NCBI GenBank assembly: GCA_041592975.1
Contig: JBFHOZ010000143.1
Location: 1 to 6,036 of the forward strand
Source: BM707 sp041592975
GTDB taxonomy: Bacteria > Desulfobacterota > Desulfuromonadia > Desulfuromonadales > UBA2294
Direction of reading: 5' to 3'
DNA length: 6,036 bases
Shown: piece by piece, positions 1 through 5,423 of the stretch
How positions within the stretch are numbered: position 1 is the first letter of the stretch
Layout of the letters: each line of letters starts with the position of its first letter
Program-made: the position numbers and the translations under genes
The notes under the pieces: generated by a model
The model's input: the letters and a program-made list of their open reading frames with translations, nothing else
Databases searched by the model: none
What the model was told of the DNA's origin: nothing

Positions 1-55
1 GCCAATCTTGCATATCGCTTCTGATGGACTACACTAAGCTGAGGGGCAATTTTTA

Positions 56-1024
56 ATGAGAAAATTTACTCTGCATATTCTGCTGATACTTCTGTTATGG
101 CCGATTGGCCTGTCGATGCCGACAACCGCTACCGCTGCCGACAAGTTCATGGCGGTGGTCATCACCGGCGACCTGCCGCGCTACCGGGAGGCCCACGAGG
201 CCTTCATGCAGATCCTGGAAAAGGGGGGGATGACAGCGGACAAGGTCGAGGTCTTCGTGCAGAAGCCGAACCCCGACCCGATGTCGTGGGCCAACGCGAT
301 CCGCAAGGCGGTCGGCGTCGGCGCCGACGTCATCGTCACTTACGGGGCGCCGGCGACCCTGGTTGCCAAGCAGCACGCCAGGGGGGTTCCGGTGCTGTTC
401 GCCGATGTCGGCGATCCGGTCGCCCTCGGGCTGGTCAAGGGGCTGGCGACCCCCGGCGGCGACATCACCGGCGTCAGCAGCATGACCCCCCTCGATACGC
501 TGCTGAAAAACTTCATCTCCGCCTACCAGGCGAAGACGCTCGGCATCATCTATTCCATACATGACGAGGAGGCCGCCATGCAGGTCAAGGCTCTGCAGAA
601 GGCGGGTGGCAAATACGGCTTCAAGGTTTTGCCGAAGGAGGTTTCCTCCTGCAAGGAGGTCGTGTCGACGTTCGGCGCGATGAGCGGCAAGATCGATTCC
701 CTCTACGTGCCGCACTGCGCCGCCCTCGAGCCGGCGGTCGACAAGCTGGTCGAGGAGGCGACAGCCGCCAGGGTCCCGACCATCACCCAGAGCCCCGGTC
801 TCGCCGAAAAGGGGGCTCTGATGGCCCTGGTGGCCGACCCGGTCGAGCAGGGGCAGCTGATCGGCGTGCACGCGCTGCAGGTGCTCAACGGCCAGAAGGC
901 CTTCACCCTGCCGGTCAGGACACCGAAGAAGGTCGCCTTCATCGTCAACATGAAGGCGGCGAAGATCCTGGGCGTGAAGGTGCCGATCGGGACCCTCGAA
1001 AGCGCGACGACGGTGATCAAGTAA
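56..1024 (+). CDS. ABC-type substrate-binding protein (ABC_sub_bind / TrpX-like family), secreted
   Basis: Predicted 322-residue periplasmic solute-binding protein of the PF04392-type family, which delivers small ligands (amino acids such as tryptophan in characterised relatives) to an ABC importer. Residues 1-27 form a Sec signal peptide: MRK, a leucine-rich core and an A-T-A cleavage motif near 25-27. No lipobox cysteine is present, so it is probably soluble rather than a lipoprotein. The mature part shows the family pattern: a first alpha/beta lobe with repeated GADVIVTYGAPAT and VLFADVGDPV strands, the TGVSSMTPLD segment, then a second lobe starting LGIIYSIHDEEA and ending in VAFIVNMKAAKILGVKVP. 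ATG 56 is preceded by GAGGGG at 41-46 with 9 nt spacing. No permease or ATPase gene follows, because an intrinsic terminator closes the unit, so any transporter partner lies upstream of the window or elsewhere. The ligand cannot be told from sequence. Confidence 0.9.
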   Translation: MRKFTLHILLILLLWPIGLSMPTTATAADKFMAVVITGDLPRYREAHEAFMQILEKGGMTADKVEVFVQKPNPDPMSWANAIRKAVGVGADVIVTYGAPATLVAKQHARGVPVLFADVGDPVALGLVKGLATPGGDITGVSSMTPLDTLLKNFISAYQAKTLGIIYSIHDEEAAMQVKALQKAGGKYGFKVLPKEVSSCKEVVSTFGAMSGKIDSLYVPHCAALEPAVDKLVEEATAARVPTITQSPGLAEKGALMALVADPVEQGQLIGVHALQVLNGQKAFTLPVRTPKKVAFIVNMKAAKILGVKVPIGTLESATTVIK

Positions 1025-1041
1025 AACAATGATCAGGATCG

Positions 1042-1070
1042 AGAGGGCGGAGCATCCGCCCTTTTGTTTG
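1042..1070 (+). terminator. Intrinsic terminator after the substrate-binding protein gene
   Basis: The arms AGAGGGCGG (1042-1050) and CCGCCCTTT (1056-1064) pair over 9 bp, including one G-T wobble, around the 5-nt loop AGCAT. The T-rich tail TTTTGTTTG (1062-1070) follows. It sits 17 bp after the stop codon of the upstream gene and ends only 2 bp before the ATG of the next gene, so it also occupies that gene's translation initiation region. Confidence 0.75.
1047..1052 (+). promoter_or_regulatory. Only Shine-Dalgarno-like element for the nucleotidyltransferase gene, inside the terminator hairpin
   Basis: GCGGAG is the only purine-rich element near the start of the downstream gene. It lies 11 nt before an alternative TTG start (1064) and 20 nt before ATG 1073. 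Most of it is the 5' arm of the terminator stem, so folding would mask it. Whether it is used is uncertain. Confidence 0.25.
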
Positions 1071-1072
1071 CC

Positions 1073-2401
1073 ATGAATCTGAAACCTCTCGAAGAAAAAC
1101 TTCGCGCCGCGGGGATTGTCGAAGTCATCGCTTCGGCCTGTCCGGAAAAGACGGTCTGCTACCTTGTCGGCGGCGCCATCCGTGACAGCTTGAGCGGAAC
1201 ACAGCCAAACGATTTCGATTTCTGTTTTCCGGACGATCCCACCGATTACGCCCGGGCGATTGCCGGCAAACTCGGGGCGACCTTCTTCATCCTCGATGCC
1301 GAACGGCGACACAGCCGGTTCGTGCTCAAAGGACCCCAAGAAAAGCTGACCTGCGATTTTGCCCCCTTCCGCGCGCCGAGCCTTGAGAGCGACCTGCGCA
1401 AGAGAGACTTCACGATCAACGCCATGGCGGTCGCCTGCACGCCCGGAGAGCTCGAACTGATCGATCCGCTGCAGGGCATGAACGACCTGGCCACGCGCAC
1501 CTTAAGGGCCTGCGGCGAGTATTCCTTTCTGGACGATCCGCTCCGCTGCCTGAAGGGGATCCGGCACGCGGCCTGCATGGACCTGACCTTCGAACCGACA
1601 ACCCTGGAGCGTCTGGTCGATTCGGTCCCCCAGATCGACCAGGTGGCTCCGGAGAGAATCCGTACAGAGCTCGCCCGCGCCATCGGCAGCCCCAGGGCGT
1701 CGGCGGCGTTCGAGTTGCTCGCCCGTACCGGGCTGCTCAGGGAACTGTTCGGGCAGGCGAAACCCGGCGGATCCCTCGAAATCGCGCTCGCGCGACTGGA
1801 GAGTCTCGAAGACGTTATCAGGGGATTGCGCACCGGCGCCTGCGGGCAGAGCGTCAGGGTGTATCTTGCCGAAACGTGCGAGGAGAATATCGGCATCGAC
1901 GTCGTCCTGAACATGGCGGCATTCTTCAGCGGGTATCGGCCGGTCGCTCTCAAGTCGGTGTTGAAAGCGCTCCGCTTCAGCAAGCGGACGATCGGCCTGA
2001 TCGAGCAACTGCTGGCGCTGGACGCTGCCACCGCAGCCTCTCTCGGGCAGGTTGCCGACAAGCCGAGGAGCAGGGCGCGGTGGCTGGCCGGGACCGGTCG
2101 AGAGCCGCTGGCGTCGGCCCTTTTTCTCCCCCTGGCCATCGGCGGAGCACTCCGCGAAAACCTGCTGCAGACGGAGCTGCTGATCGACGCGTACAACGCC
2201 TGCACCGACAAGGGGAGGCTGGATGATCTCGTCGACGGAAACTGGCTCTCTTCCGAATTCGGCATCGCTTCCGGCCCGGCAATCGGGCATATCCGGTCGC
2301 TGCTGCACCAGGCCGAGATCTCCGGGGAAGCTACGTCCGCCTCCGAAGCCCGGCAATGGTTGCGGGACAACCAGAAATTGTTTGACATCGATTTTCAGTA
2401 A
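1073..2401 (+). CDS. cca: Class II tRNA nucleotidyltransferase, CCA-adding enzyme family
   Basis: A 442-residue cytoplasmic enzyme of the poly(A) polymerase/CCA-adding superfamily, which adds CMP and/or AMP to tRNA 3' ends. Visible motifs in order (numbered from ATG 1073): LVGGAIRD at 31-38; the catalytic metal-binding D47-x-D49 (NDFDF); RDFTINAMA at 111-119; the nucleotide-selecting (E/D)DxxR motif as DDPLR at 154-158; and PERIRTE at 193-199, which begins the tRNA-binding helical part. The C-terminal half is helical, and I see no clear HD phosphohydrolase motif. ATG 1073 is preferred over TTG 1064, although neither has a good free Shine-Dalgarno. The start lies just behind a terminator and the stop is 21 bp before a tRNA gene. 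Relatives in Geobacter split this job between separate CC-adding and A-adding enzymes plus a poly(A) polymerase, so CCA-, CC- or A-adding specificity is not settled by these motifs. Confidence 0.9.
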   Translation: MNLKPLEEKLRAAGIVEVIASACPEKTVCYLVGGAIRDSLSGTQPNDFDFCFPDDPTDYARAIAGKLGATFFILDAERRHSRFVLKGPQEKLTCDFAPFRAPSLESDLRKRDFTINAMAVACTPGELELIDPLQGMNDLATRTLRACGEYSFLDDPLRCLKGIRHAACMDLTFEPTTLERLVDSVPQIDQVAPERIRTELARAIGSPRASAAFELLARTGLLRELFGQAKPGGSLEIALARLESLEDVIRGLRTGACGQSVRVYLAETCEENIGIDVVLNMAAFFSGYRPVALKSVLKALRFSKRTIGLIEQLLALDAATAASLGQVADKPRSRARWLAGTGREPLASALFLPLAIGGALRENLLQTELLIDAYNACTDKGRLDDLVDGNWLSSEFGIASGPAIGHIRSLLHQAEISGEATSASEARQWLRDNQKLFDIDFQ

Positions 2402-2411
2402 GCTCTATAAT
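2382..2411 (+). promoter_or_regulatory. Consensus sigma70 promoter for tRNA-Gly
   Basis: A perfect -35 TTGACA (2382-2387) and a perfect -10 TATAAT (2406-2411) are separated by 18 bp. The expected transcription start is near 2418-2419, about 4-5 nt before the mature tRNA 5' end. The -35 is embedded in the last sense codons of the upstream gene (Phe-Asp-Ile) and the -10 begins 5 bp after its stop codon. An A/T-leaning stretch just upstream (CAGAAATTGT) may help as an UP-like element. Confidence 0.9.
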
Positions 2412-2422
2412 TCAGCCGTTTT

Positions 2423-2497
<75 letters not shown>

Positions 2498-2505
2498 GTA
2501 GATTC

Positions 2506-2541
2506 AAGGGGTTAGGCTGACCGGCCGGCCCCTTTTTCTTT
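2506..2541 (+). terminator. Intrinsic terminator of the tRNA-Gly unit
   Basis: AAGGGG (2506-2511) pairs with CCCCTT (2529-2534). The 17-nt interior can fold further (for example GGTTA with TGACC), and the T-rich tail TTTTTCTTT runs on from 2533. It begins 9 bp after the tRNA CCA end. Confidence 0.75.
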
Positions 2542-2579
2542 GCCGGCGGCGCCCCTTTGCCCACCGGATGTTTTTGCGT

Positions 2580-2608
2580 TTGACATGCGGGGTCGCATAA
2601 GGTAGAAG
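2580..2608 (+). promoter_or_regulatory. Probable sigma70 promoter of aspC
   Basis: TTGACA (2580-2585) is a perfect -35. A 17-bp spacer leads to TAGAAG (2603-2608), a 4/6 match to the -10 consensus. A run of five T's lies just upstream (2571-2575). Transcription would start near 2615, giving a leader of about 100 nt before aspC. The weak -10 keeps confidence moderate. Confidence 0.55.
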
Positions 2609-2619
2609 ATGGCTGGAAT

Positions 2620-2663
2620 ATCCGGCATTAGACGCCGCTTAACTCAGGCGTCAGGGGCCGGAT
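2620..2663 (+). promoter_or_regulatory. Nested inverted repeat in the presumed aspC leader
   Basis: The outer arms ATCCGGC (2620-2626) and GCCGGAT (2657-2663) enclose the inner arms GACGCC (2631-2636) and GGCGTC (2647-2652). The inner pair has a 10-nt loop, and a symmetrical 4x4 internal loop (ATTA/AGGG) separates the two helices. No T-run follows, so it is not an intrinsic terminator. It could be a leader RNA structure or a DNA operator. I do not recognise it as a known riboswitch. Confidence 0.5.
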
Positions 2664-2715
2664 GGCGTTGTGATCCGTTTCCGAATTTCACACCCAGAAT
2701 GAAAGGTTCCCCGGC

Positions 2716-3906
2716 ATGTTCGAGAATGTTCAGATTGCGCCCCCCGACCCGATACTCGGCCTGACCGAGCTGTTCAAGGCGGACCCCAACCCCGACAAGA
2801 TCAATCTTTCCGTGGGCGTGTACCAGGACGCGACCGGCAAGACGCCGGTCCTGGAAACGGTCAAGAAAGCGGAAAGGCTGATCCTCGAGCGGGAAACCTC
2901 GAAGGGGTACCTGCCGATGACCGGCGAGCCGGCCTACTGTGAACTGGTCCAGGAGCTGCTGTTCGGCGAAGGGCACGAGATTGTCGCCTCCCGGCGGGCC
3001 GCGACCGCGCAATGCCCCGGCGGCACCGGCGCGCTCCGGGTCGCCGGCGACTACATCAACACCGTGCATCCGGGGGCGAAGGTCTGGCTGAGCAACCCGA
3101 CCTGGGCCAACCACAACACCATCTTCGAGGCGGCCGGCTTGACCTGCGAGCAGTATGCCTACCGCGATCCGGCGACCAACGGCCTCGATTTCGACGCCAT
3201 GTGCGCAGCGATCGGGTCCATCCCGAAAGGGGACGTCATTTTGCTGCACGGCTGCTGCCACAACCCGACCGGCATCGATCCGACTCCCGAGCAGTGGGGC
3301 GTCATCGGCGATCTGCTGGCGCAGCGGGGTGTCCTGCCCCTGGTCGATTTCGCCTACCAGGGCCTCGCCGACGGCATCGAGGAGGACCGCGCCGGACTTC
3401 TGGAACTGAGCAAAAGAGTGAAGCAGATGCTGATCTGCTCGAGCTTCTCAAAGAATTTCGGGCTCTACCGGGAGCGGACCGGCGCCCTGACCGTTGTCGG
3501 TGACACCGCCGAGCAGGCGGCGACGGTCATGAGCCAGGTCAAGCTGCGGATCCGCTACAATTATTCGAACCCCCCGTCGCACGGCGGCCAGATCGTCGCC
3601 ACGGTCCTCGGGGACAAGCAGCTCAGGGCCGAGTGGATCAAGGAGGTTGCCGCAATCCGCGAACGGATCAACGAGATGCGCCACCTGTTCGTCAAGACCC
3701 TCAAGGAGAAAGGGGTCGCGCAGGATTTTTCATCGATCATCGAGCAGCGCGGCATGTTCAGCTTTTCCGGCCTGACCAAGGAGCATGTCGACCGGCTGCG
3801 TGAAAAATATTCCATCTATATCGTCGGTTCGGGGCGCATCAATGTCGCCGGCATGACACCGTCCAACATGGACCGCCTCTGCGAGGCGATCAAATCGGTT
3901 CTCTGA
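2716..3906 (+). CDS. aspC: Aspartate aminotransferase, AspC type (class I PLP enzyme)
   Basis: A 396-residue cytoplasmic pyridoxal-phosphate enzyme that interconverts aspartate + 2-oxoglutarate with oxaloacetate + glutamate. From memory of the E. coli AspC sequence, it has the same length and residue numbering: GGTG for phosphate binding near 108, W130, N183 (CCHNPTG), D211 and Y214 (DFAYQG), PLP-lysine K246 (SFSKNFGLY), R280 (RIRYNYSNPP), which binds the side-chain carboxylate of dicarboxylic substrates, and R374 (SGRINVAGMTP), which binds the alpha-carboxylate. R280 and the NFGLY context favour aspartate aminotransferase over the related aromatic enzyme TyrB, though some aromatic activity is common in this family. 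ATG 2716 follows AAGG (2703-2706) at 9 nt. It is flanked by a terminator on each side, so it is probably monocistronic. The close match to the gammaproteobacterial subfamily hints at possible transfer. Confidence 0.95.
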   Translation: MFENVQIAPPDPILGLTELFKADPNPDKINLSVGVYQDATGKTPVLETVKKAERLILERETSKGYLPMTGEPAYCELVQELLFGEGHEIVASRRAATAQCPGGTGALRVAGDYINTVHPGAKVWLSNPTWANHNTIFEAAGLTCEQYAYRDPATNGLDFDAMCAAIGSIPKGDVILLHGCCHNPTGIDPTPEQWGVIGDLLAQRGVLPLVDFAYQGLADGIEEDRAGLLELSKRVKQMLICSSFSKNFGLYRERTGALTVVGDTAEQAATVMSQVKLRIRYNYSNPPSHGGQIVATVLGDKQLRAEWIKEVAAIRERINEMRHLFVKTLKEKGVAQDFSSIIEQRGMFSFSGLTKEHVDRLREKYSIYIVGSGRINVAGMTPSNMDRLCEAIKSVL

Positions 3907-3944
3907 CCGGCCGCGGTTCGGGCCCGGCTGCTCACTGCTCTGCC

Positions 3945-3980
3945 AGGCACTTGTTGATTCATTTCAACAGGTGCCTTTTT
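3945..3980 (+). terminator. Strong intrinsic terminator after aspC
   Basis: AGGCACTTGTTGA (3945-3957) pairs over 13 bp, with one T-G wobble, with TCAACAGGTGCCT (3964-3976) around the loop TTCATT. TTTTT follows at 3976-3980. It lies 38 bp after the aspC stop codon. Confidence 0.93.
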
Positions 3981-4027
3981 GTACCGTCGGCACGGCCTGT
4001 TCGTCGGCGTTCCGGCCCGATAAGGGT

Positions 4028-4056
4028 TTGACGACCGGCAATCCTTCGGCTACATT
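4028..4056 (+). promoter_or_regulatory. Probable promoter of the outer-membrane protein gene
   Basis: TTGACG (4028-4033, 5/6) and TACATT (4051-4056, 4/6) are 17 bp apart. They lie downstream of the aspC terminator and about 75 bp before the next start codon. A small hairpin, CCGCA/TGCGG (4066-4080), follows in the presumed leader. Confidence 0.5.
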
Positions 4057-4132
4057 GATTCCGAACCGCATCCGCTGCGGACCGGTCAGTTGCCCGGCCT
4101 GGAATCTCCTTCAACACCTTCGGGAGGGATAC

Positions 4133-4732
4133 ATGAAAAAGATTACGGTTTTCTTCTTCGTCATGCTGGTCGCGGCAGCGCTCTCCGCGCCGGCATTTGC
4201 TGCGAGCTACCTGTCGGGCAGCTACAGTTTCGTGAAAACTGCAGACGCCGATATCTACGACGGCATCGATTCGGGAGAGATCTCCTTCGACGACGGCTTC
4301 GGCCTTCTGGTCGCCTACGGCATCGAATCCGATGGCGGCGGTCGGATCGAGGTGGAGCTCGGCTACCGTTCGAGCGATTTCGACGAATGGAAGATCGATG
4401 GCGTCGGCACCTTCGACGTCCCCGGCGAGATCGAGTCGATCTCTCTGATGGGGAACGCGTATGTCGACTTCGTGCCGCAGGGGCGTTTCTCCCCCTACCT
4501 GGGGGTCGGTATCGGTCTGGCGCGTCTCGAGGAGAAGGTCACCGGCCTCGGCGACGCCCATGATCTCGTCGGCGCGTACCAGCTCTCCCTCGGCGGCCGC
4601 TATCGCGCCAGCGACATCGTCACGCTCGATCTGCAGTACCGTTTCTTCGGCACGTCCGAGCCGACGTTCGAGGATGTCGAGGCGGAGTACTCCAACCACA
4701 ATTTCATGCTGAGCCTGCGCCGCTACTTCTGA
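4133..4732 (+). CDS. Small outer-membrane beta-barrel protein, function unknown
   Basis: A 199-residue protein that looks like a small barrel of the outer-membrane beta-barrel superfamily (OMP_b-brl/OmpW-like size). Residues 1-23 are a clear signal peptide (MKK, hydrophobic core, A-F-A cleavage site). The mature chain shows about eight alternating amphipathic segments, such as GRIEVELGYRSS, SLMGNAYVDF, FSPYLGVGIGLARL, TLDLQYRFF and NFMLSLRRYF. It ends in a terminal phenylalanine, the usual signal for the BAM assembly machinery. The putative loops are notably rich in Asp and Glu. GGGAGGG (4122-4128) just before ATG 4133, together with the signal peptide, fixes this start; a longer in-frame reading from 3971 has neither. 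It has its own promoter candidate and terminator. The family is recognised from shape only, so no substrate or pore role can be assigned. Confidence 0.85.
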   Translation: MKKITVFFFVMLVAAALSAPAFAASYLSGSYSFVKTADADIYDGIDSGEISFDDGFGLLVAYGIESDGGGRIEVELGYRSSDFDEWKIDGVGTFDVPGEIESISLMGNAYVDFVPQGRFSPYLGVGIGLARLEEKVTGLGDAHDLVGAYQLSLGGRYRASDIVTLDLQYRFFGTSEPTFEDVEAEYSNHNFMLSLRRYF

Positions 4733-4765
4733 TTTTCACCCGGCGTCCCGGATGAGAGAACCTCG

Positions 4766-4796
4766 CAAACCCGGCGCGTCGCGCGCCGGGTTTGTC
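4766..4796 (+). terminator. Perfect-stem hairpin terminator after the outer-membrane protein gene
   Basis: CAAACCCGGCGCG (4766-4778) pairs over 13 bp with CGCGCCGGGTTTG (4782-4794) around the loop TCG. The tail is only moderately T-rich (TTTGTC). The A-rich 5' edge means it could also work weakly on the other strand, although no convergent gene is seen. Confidence 0.8.
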
Positions 4797-4819
4797 GTCT
4801 GGAAAGAGTGTGCTATCAT
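4792..4819 (+). promoter_or_regulatory. Probable extended -10 promoter of the yacG-queD-queE operon
   Basis: TATCAT (4814-4819, 5/6) is preceded by TG at 4811-4812, giving an extended -10. A weak -35 TTGTCG (4792-4797) lies 16 bp upstream and overlaps the 3' edge of the preceding terminator. Transcription from about 4826 would leave a short leader that includes the AAGGA ribosome site at 4832-4836. Confidence 0.55.
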
Positions 4820-4842
4820 CCGTTTAGCGATAAGGATGAACG

Positions 4843-5049
4843 ATGAAAATGACCGGTCGACACAAGTGTCCGCGCTGTCAAACCGTCACGGTCTGGGAGG
4901 GGAACCCCGATCGGCCGTTCTGCTCGGAGAAATGCCGCCTGATCGATCTGGGGCGGTGGGCGGACGAGGAATATCGCATCCCGACCGGGGATGCACCGAT
5001 GTCAGAGGAGAACGTCGTGCCGTTGCGCCCTGACGATTTCAAGGAGTAG
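4843..5049 (+). CDS. yacG: DNA gyrase inhibitor YacG, zinc-ribbon protein
   Basis: A 68-residue protein of the YacG family. In E. coli the homologue binds GyrB through its C-terminal tail and inhibits gyrase. The four zinc ligands are visible as C9-P-R-C12 and C27-S-E-K-C31, followed by the family signature IDLGRWADEEYRIP at 34-47. A short acidic tail (DDFKE) ends the protein, which is a normal length for the family. ATG 4843 has AAGGA at 4832-4836 with 6 nt spacing, so it is preferred over ATG 4849. It is first in a tight operon with queD (2-bp gap). In gammaproteobacteria yacG usually sits near coaE, so the queuosine neighbourhood is different. Whether gyrase regulation is kept here is inferred from family membership. 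Confidence 0.93.
   Translation: MKMTGRHKCPRCQTVTVWEGNPDRPFCSEKCRLIDLGRWADEEYRIPTGDAPMSEENVVPLRPDDFKE
5041..5046 (+). promoter_or_regulatory. Ribosome binding site of queD within the end of yacG
   Basis: AAGGAG is made of the last two sense codons of yacG (Lys-Glu) and sits 5 nt before ATG 5052. This supports both the queD start and translational coupling. Confidence 0.85.
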
Positions 5050-5051
5050 AC

Positions 5052-5423
5052 ATGTATCACCTGACCATTCACACGCATTTTGCCGCCGCCCACAACCTGA
5101 TCAATTACCAGGGTGATTGCGAAAACCTGCACGGTCACAACTGGAAGGTGGAAGTGACCGTGGCGGCGAGCTCCCTGGACGATGCCGGCCTGGCGATCGA
5201 TTTCAAGATCCTGAAGAAGGAGACCAACCTTGTTCTCGACCGGCTGGATCACAAGTACCTGAACGATCTCGAGCCGTTCCGGAACGTCAGCCCGTCGTCC
5301 GAGCACATCGCCCGGTATCTGTTCGAGGAATTGACCAGGGCGCTGAACAACGGCAACGTCAAGGTCGAGAAGGTCAACGTCTGGGAATCCGATTATGCCT
5401 GCGCCAGCTATACCGAAGGGTAG
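5052..5423 (+). CDS. queD: 6-carboxytetrahydropterin synthase QueD
   Basis: A 123-residue enzyme of the 6-pyruvoyl-tetrahydropterin synthase fold. It converts dihydroneopterin triphosphate to 6-carboxy-5,6,7,8-tetrahydropterin, the second step from GTP toward preQ0 and queuosine. Zinc ligands are H14, H27 and H29. The nucleophile C23 lies in the CxxxHGH motif (C23-ENL-HGH) typical of QueD. D66-H67 in LDRLDHKYL form the catalytic pair, and E112 in VWESDYA is the pterin-anchoring glutamate. The length matches the family. It starts 2 bp after yacG and overlaps the next gene, queE, by 29 bp. The CxxxHGH spacing and the queE neighbour favour QueD over a eukaryote-type PTPS or a folate-pathway variant. 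Confidence 0.95.
   Translation: MYHLTIHTHFAAAHNLINYQGDCENLHGHNWKVEVTVAASSLDDAGLAIDFKILKKETNLVLDRLDHKYLNDLEPFRNVSPSSEHIARYLFEELTRALNNGNVKVEKVNVWESDYACASYTEG

Noticed and set aside
8..35. Possible promoter TTGCAT-16-TACACT before the first gene
   Set aside because: Transcription would start near 42, inside the GAGGGG ribosome site, and both boxes are weak.
95..1339. Long minus-strand open frame (414 codons) opposite the first gene
   Set aside because: A GC-rich shadow of the substrate-binding protein gene. Its residues are Arg/Asp/Gly-rich without family motifs, and it crosses a terminator and two real genes.
1246..2388. Long minus-strand open frame opposite the nucleotidyltransferase gene
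   Set aside because: Ser/Arg-rich translation typical of an antisense shadow. The plus strand has clear catalytic motifs.
2542..2571. Possible second terminator after the tRNA unit (CCGG...CCGG before TTTTT)
   Set aside because: Only about 4 bp pair, which is too weak compared with the hairpin at 2506-2541.
2669..2692. TGTGA...TCACA resembling a CRP site before aspC
   Set aside because: The half-sites are 14 bp apart instead of 6, so it does not fit CRP geometry.
2609..2764. Short 51-codon open frame through the aspC leader, overlapping aspC
   Set aside because: Its ATG precedes the predicted transcription start, it lacks a good ribosome site, and its sequence looks like random Arg/Pro-rich translation.
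3971..4132. Upstream extension of the outer-membrane protein reading frame
   Set aside because: The extension begins inside the aspC terminator, has no ribosome site, and would bury the signal peptide.
4959..5423. Alternative-frame and minus-strand open frames over yacG, queD and queE
   Set aside because: They are shadows. The three plus-strand genes have complete zinc or iron-sulfur motifs and tight operon spacing.
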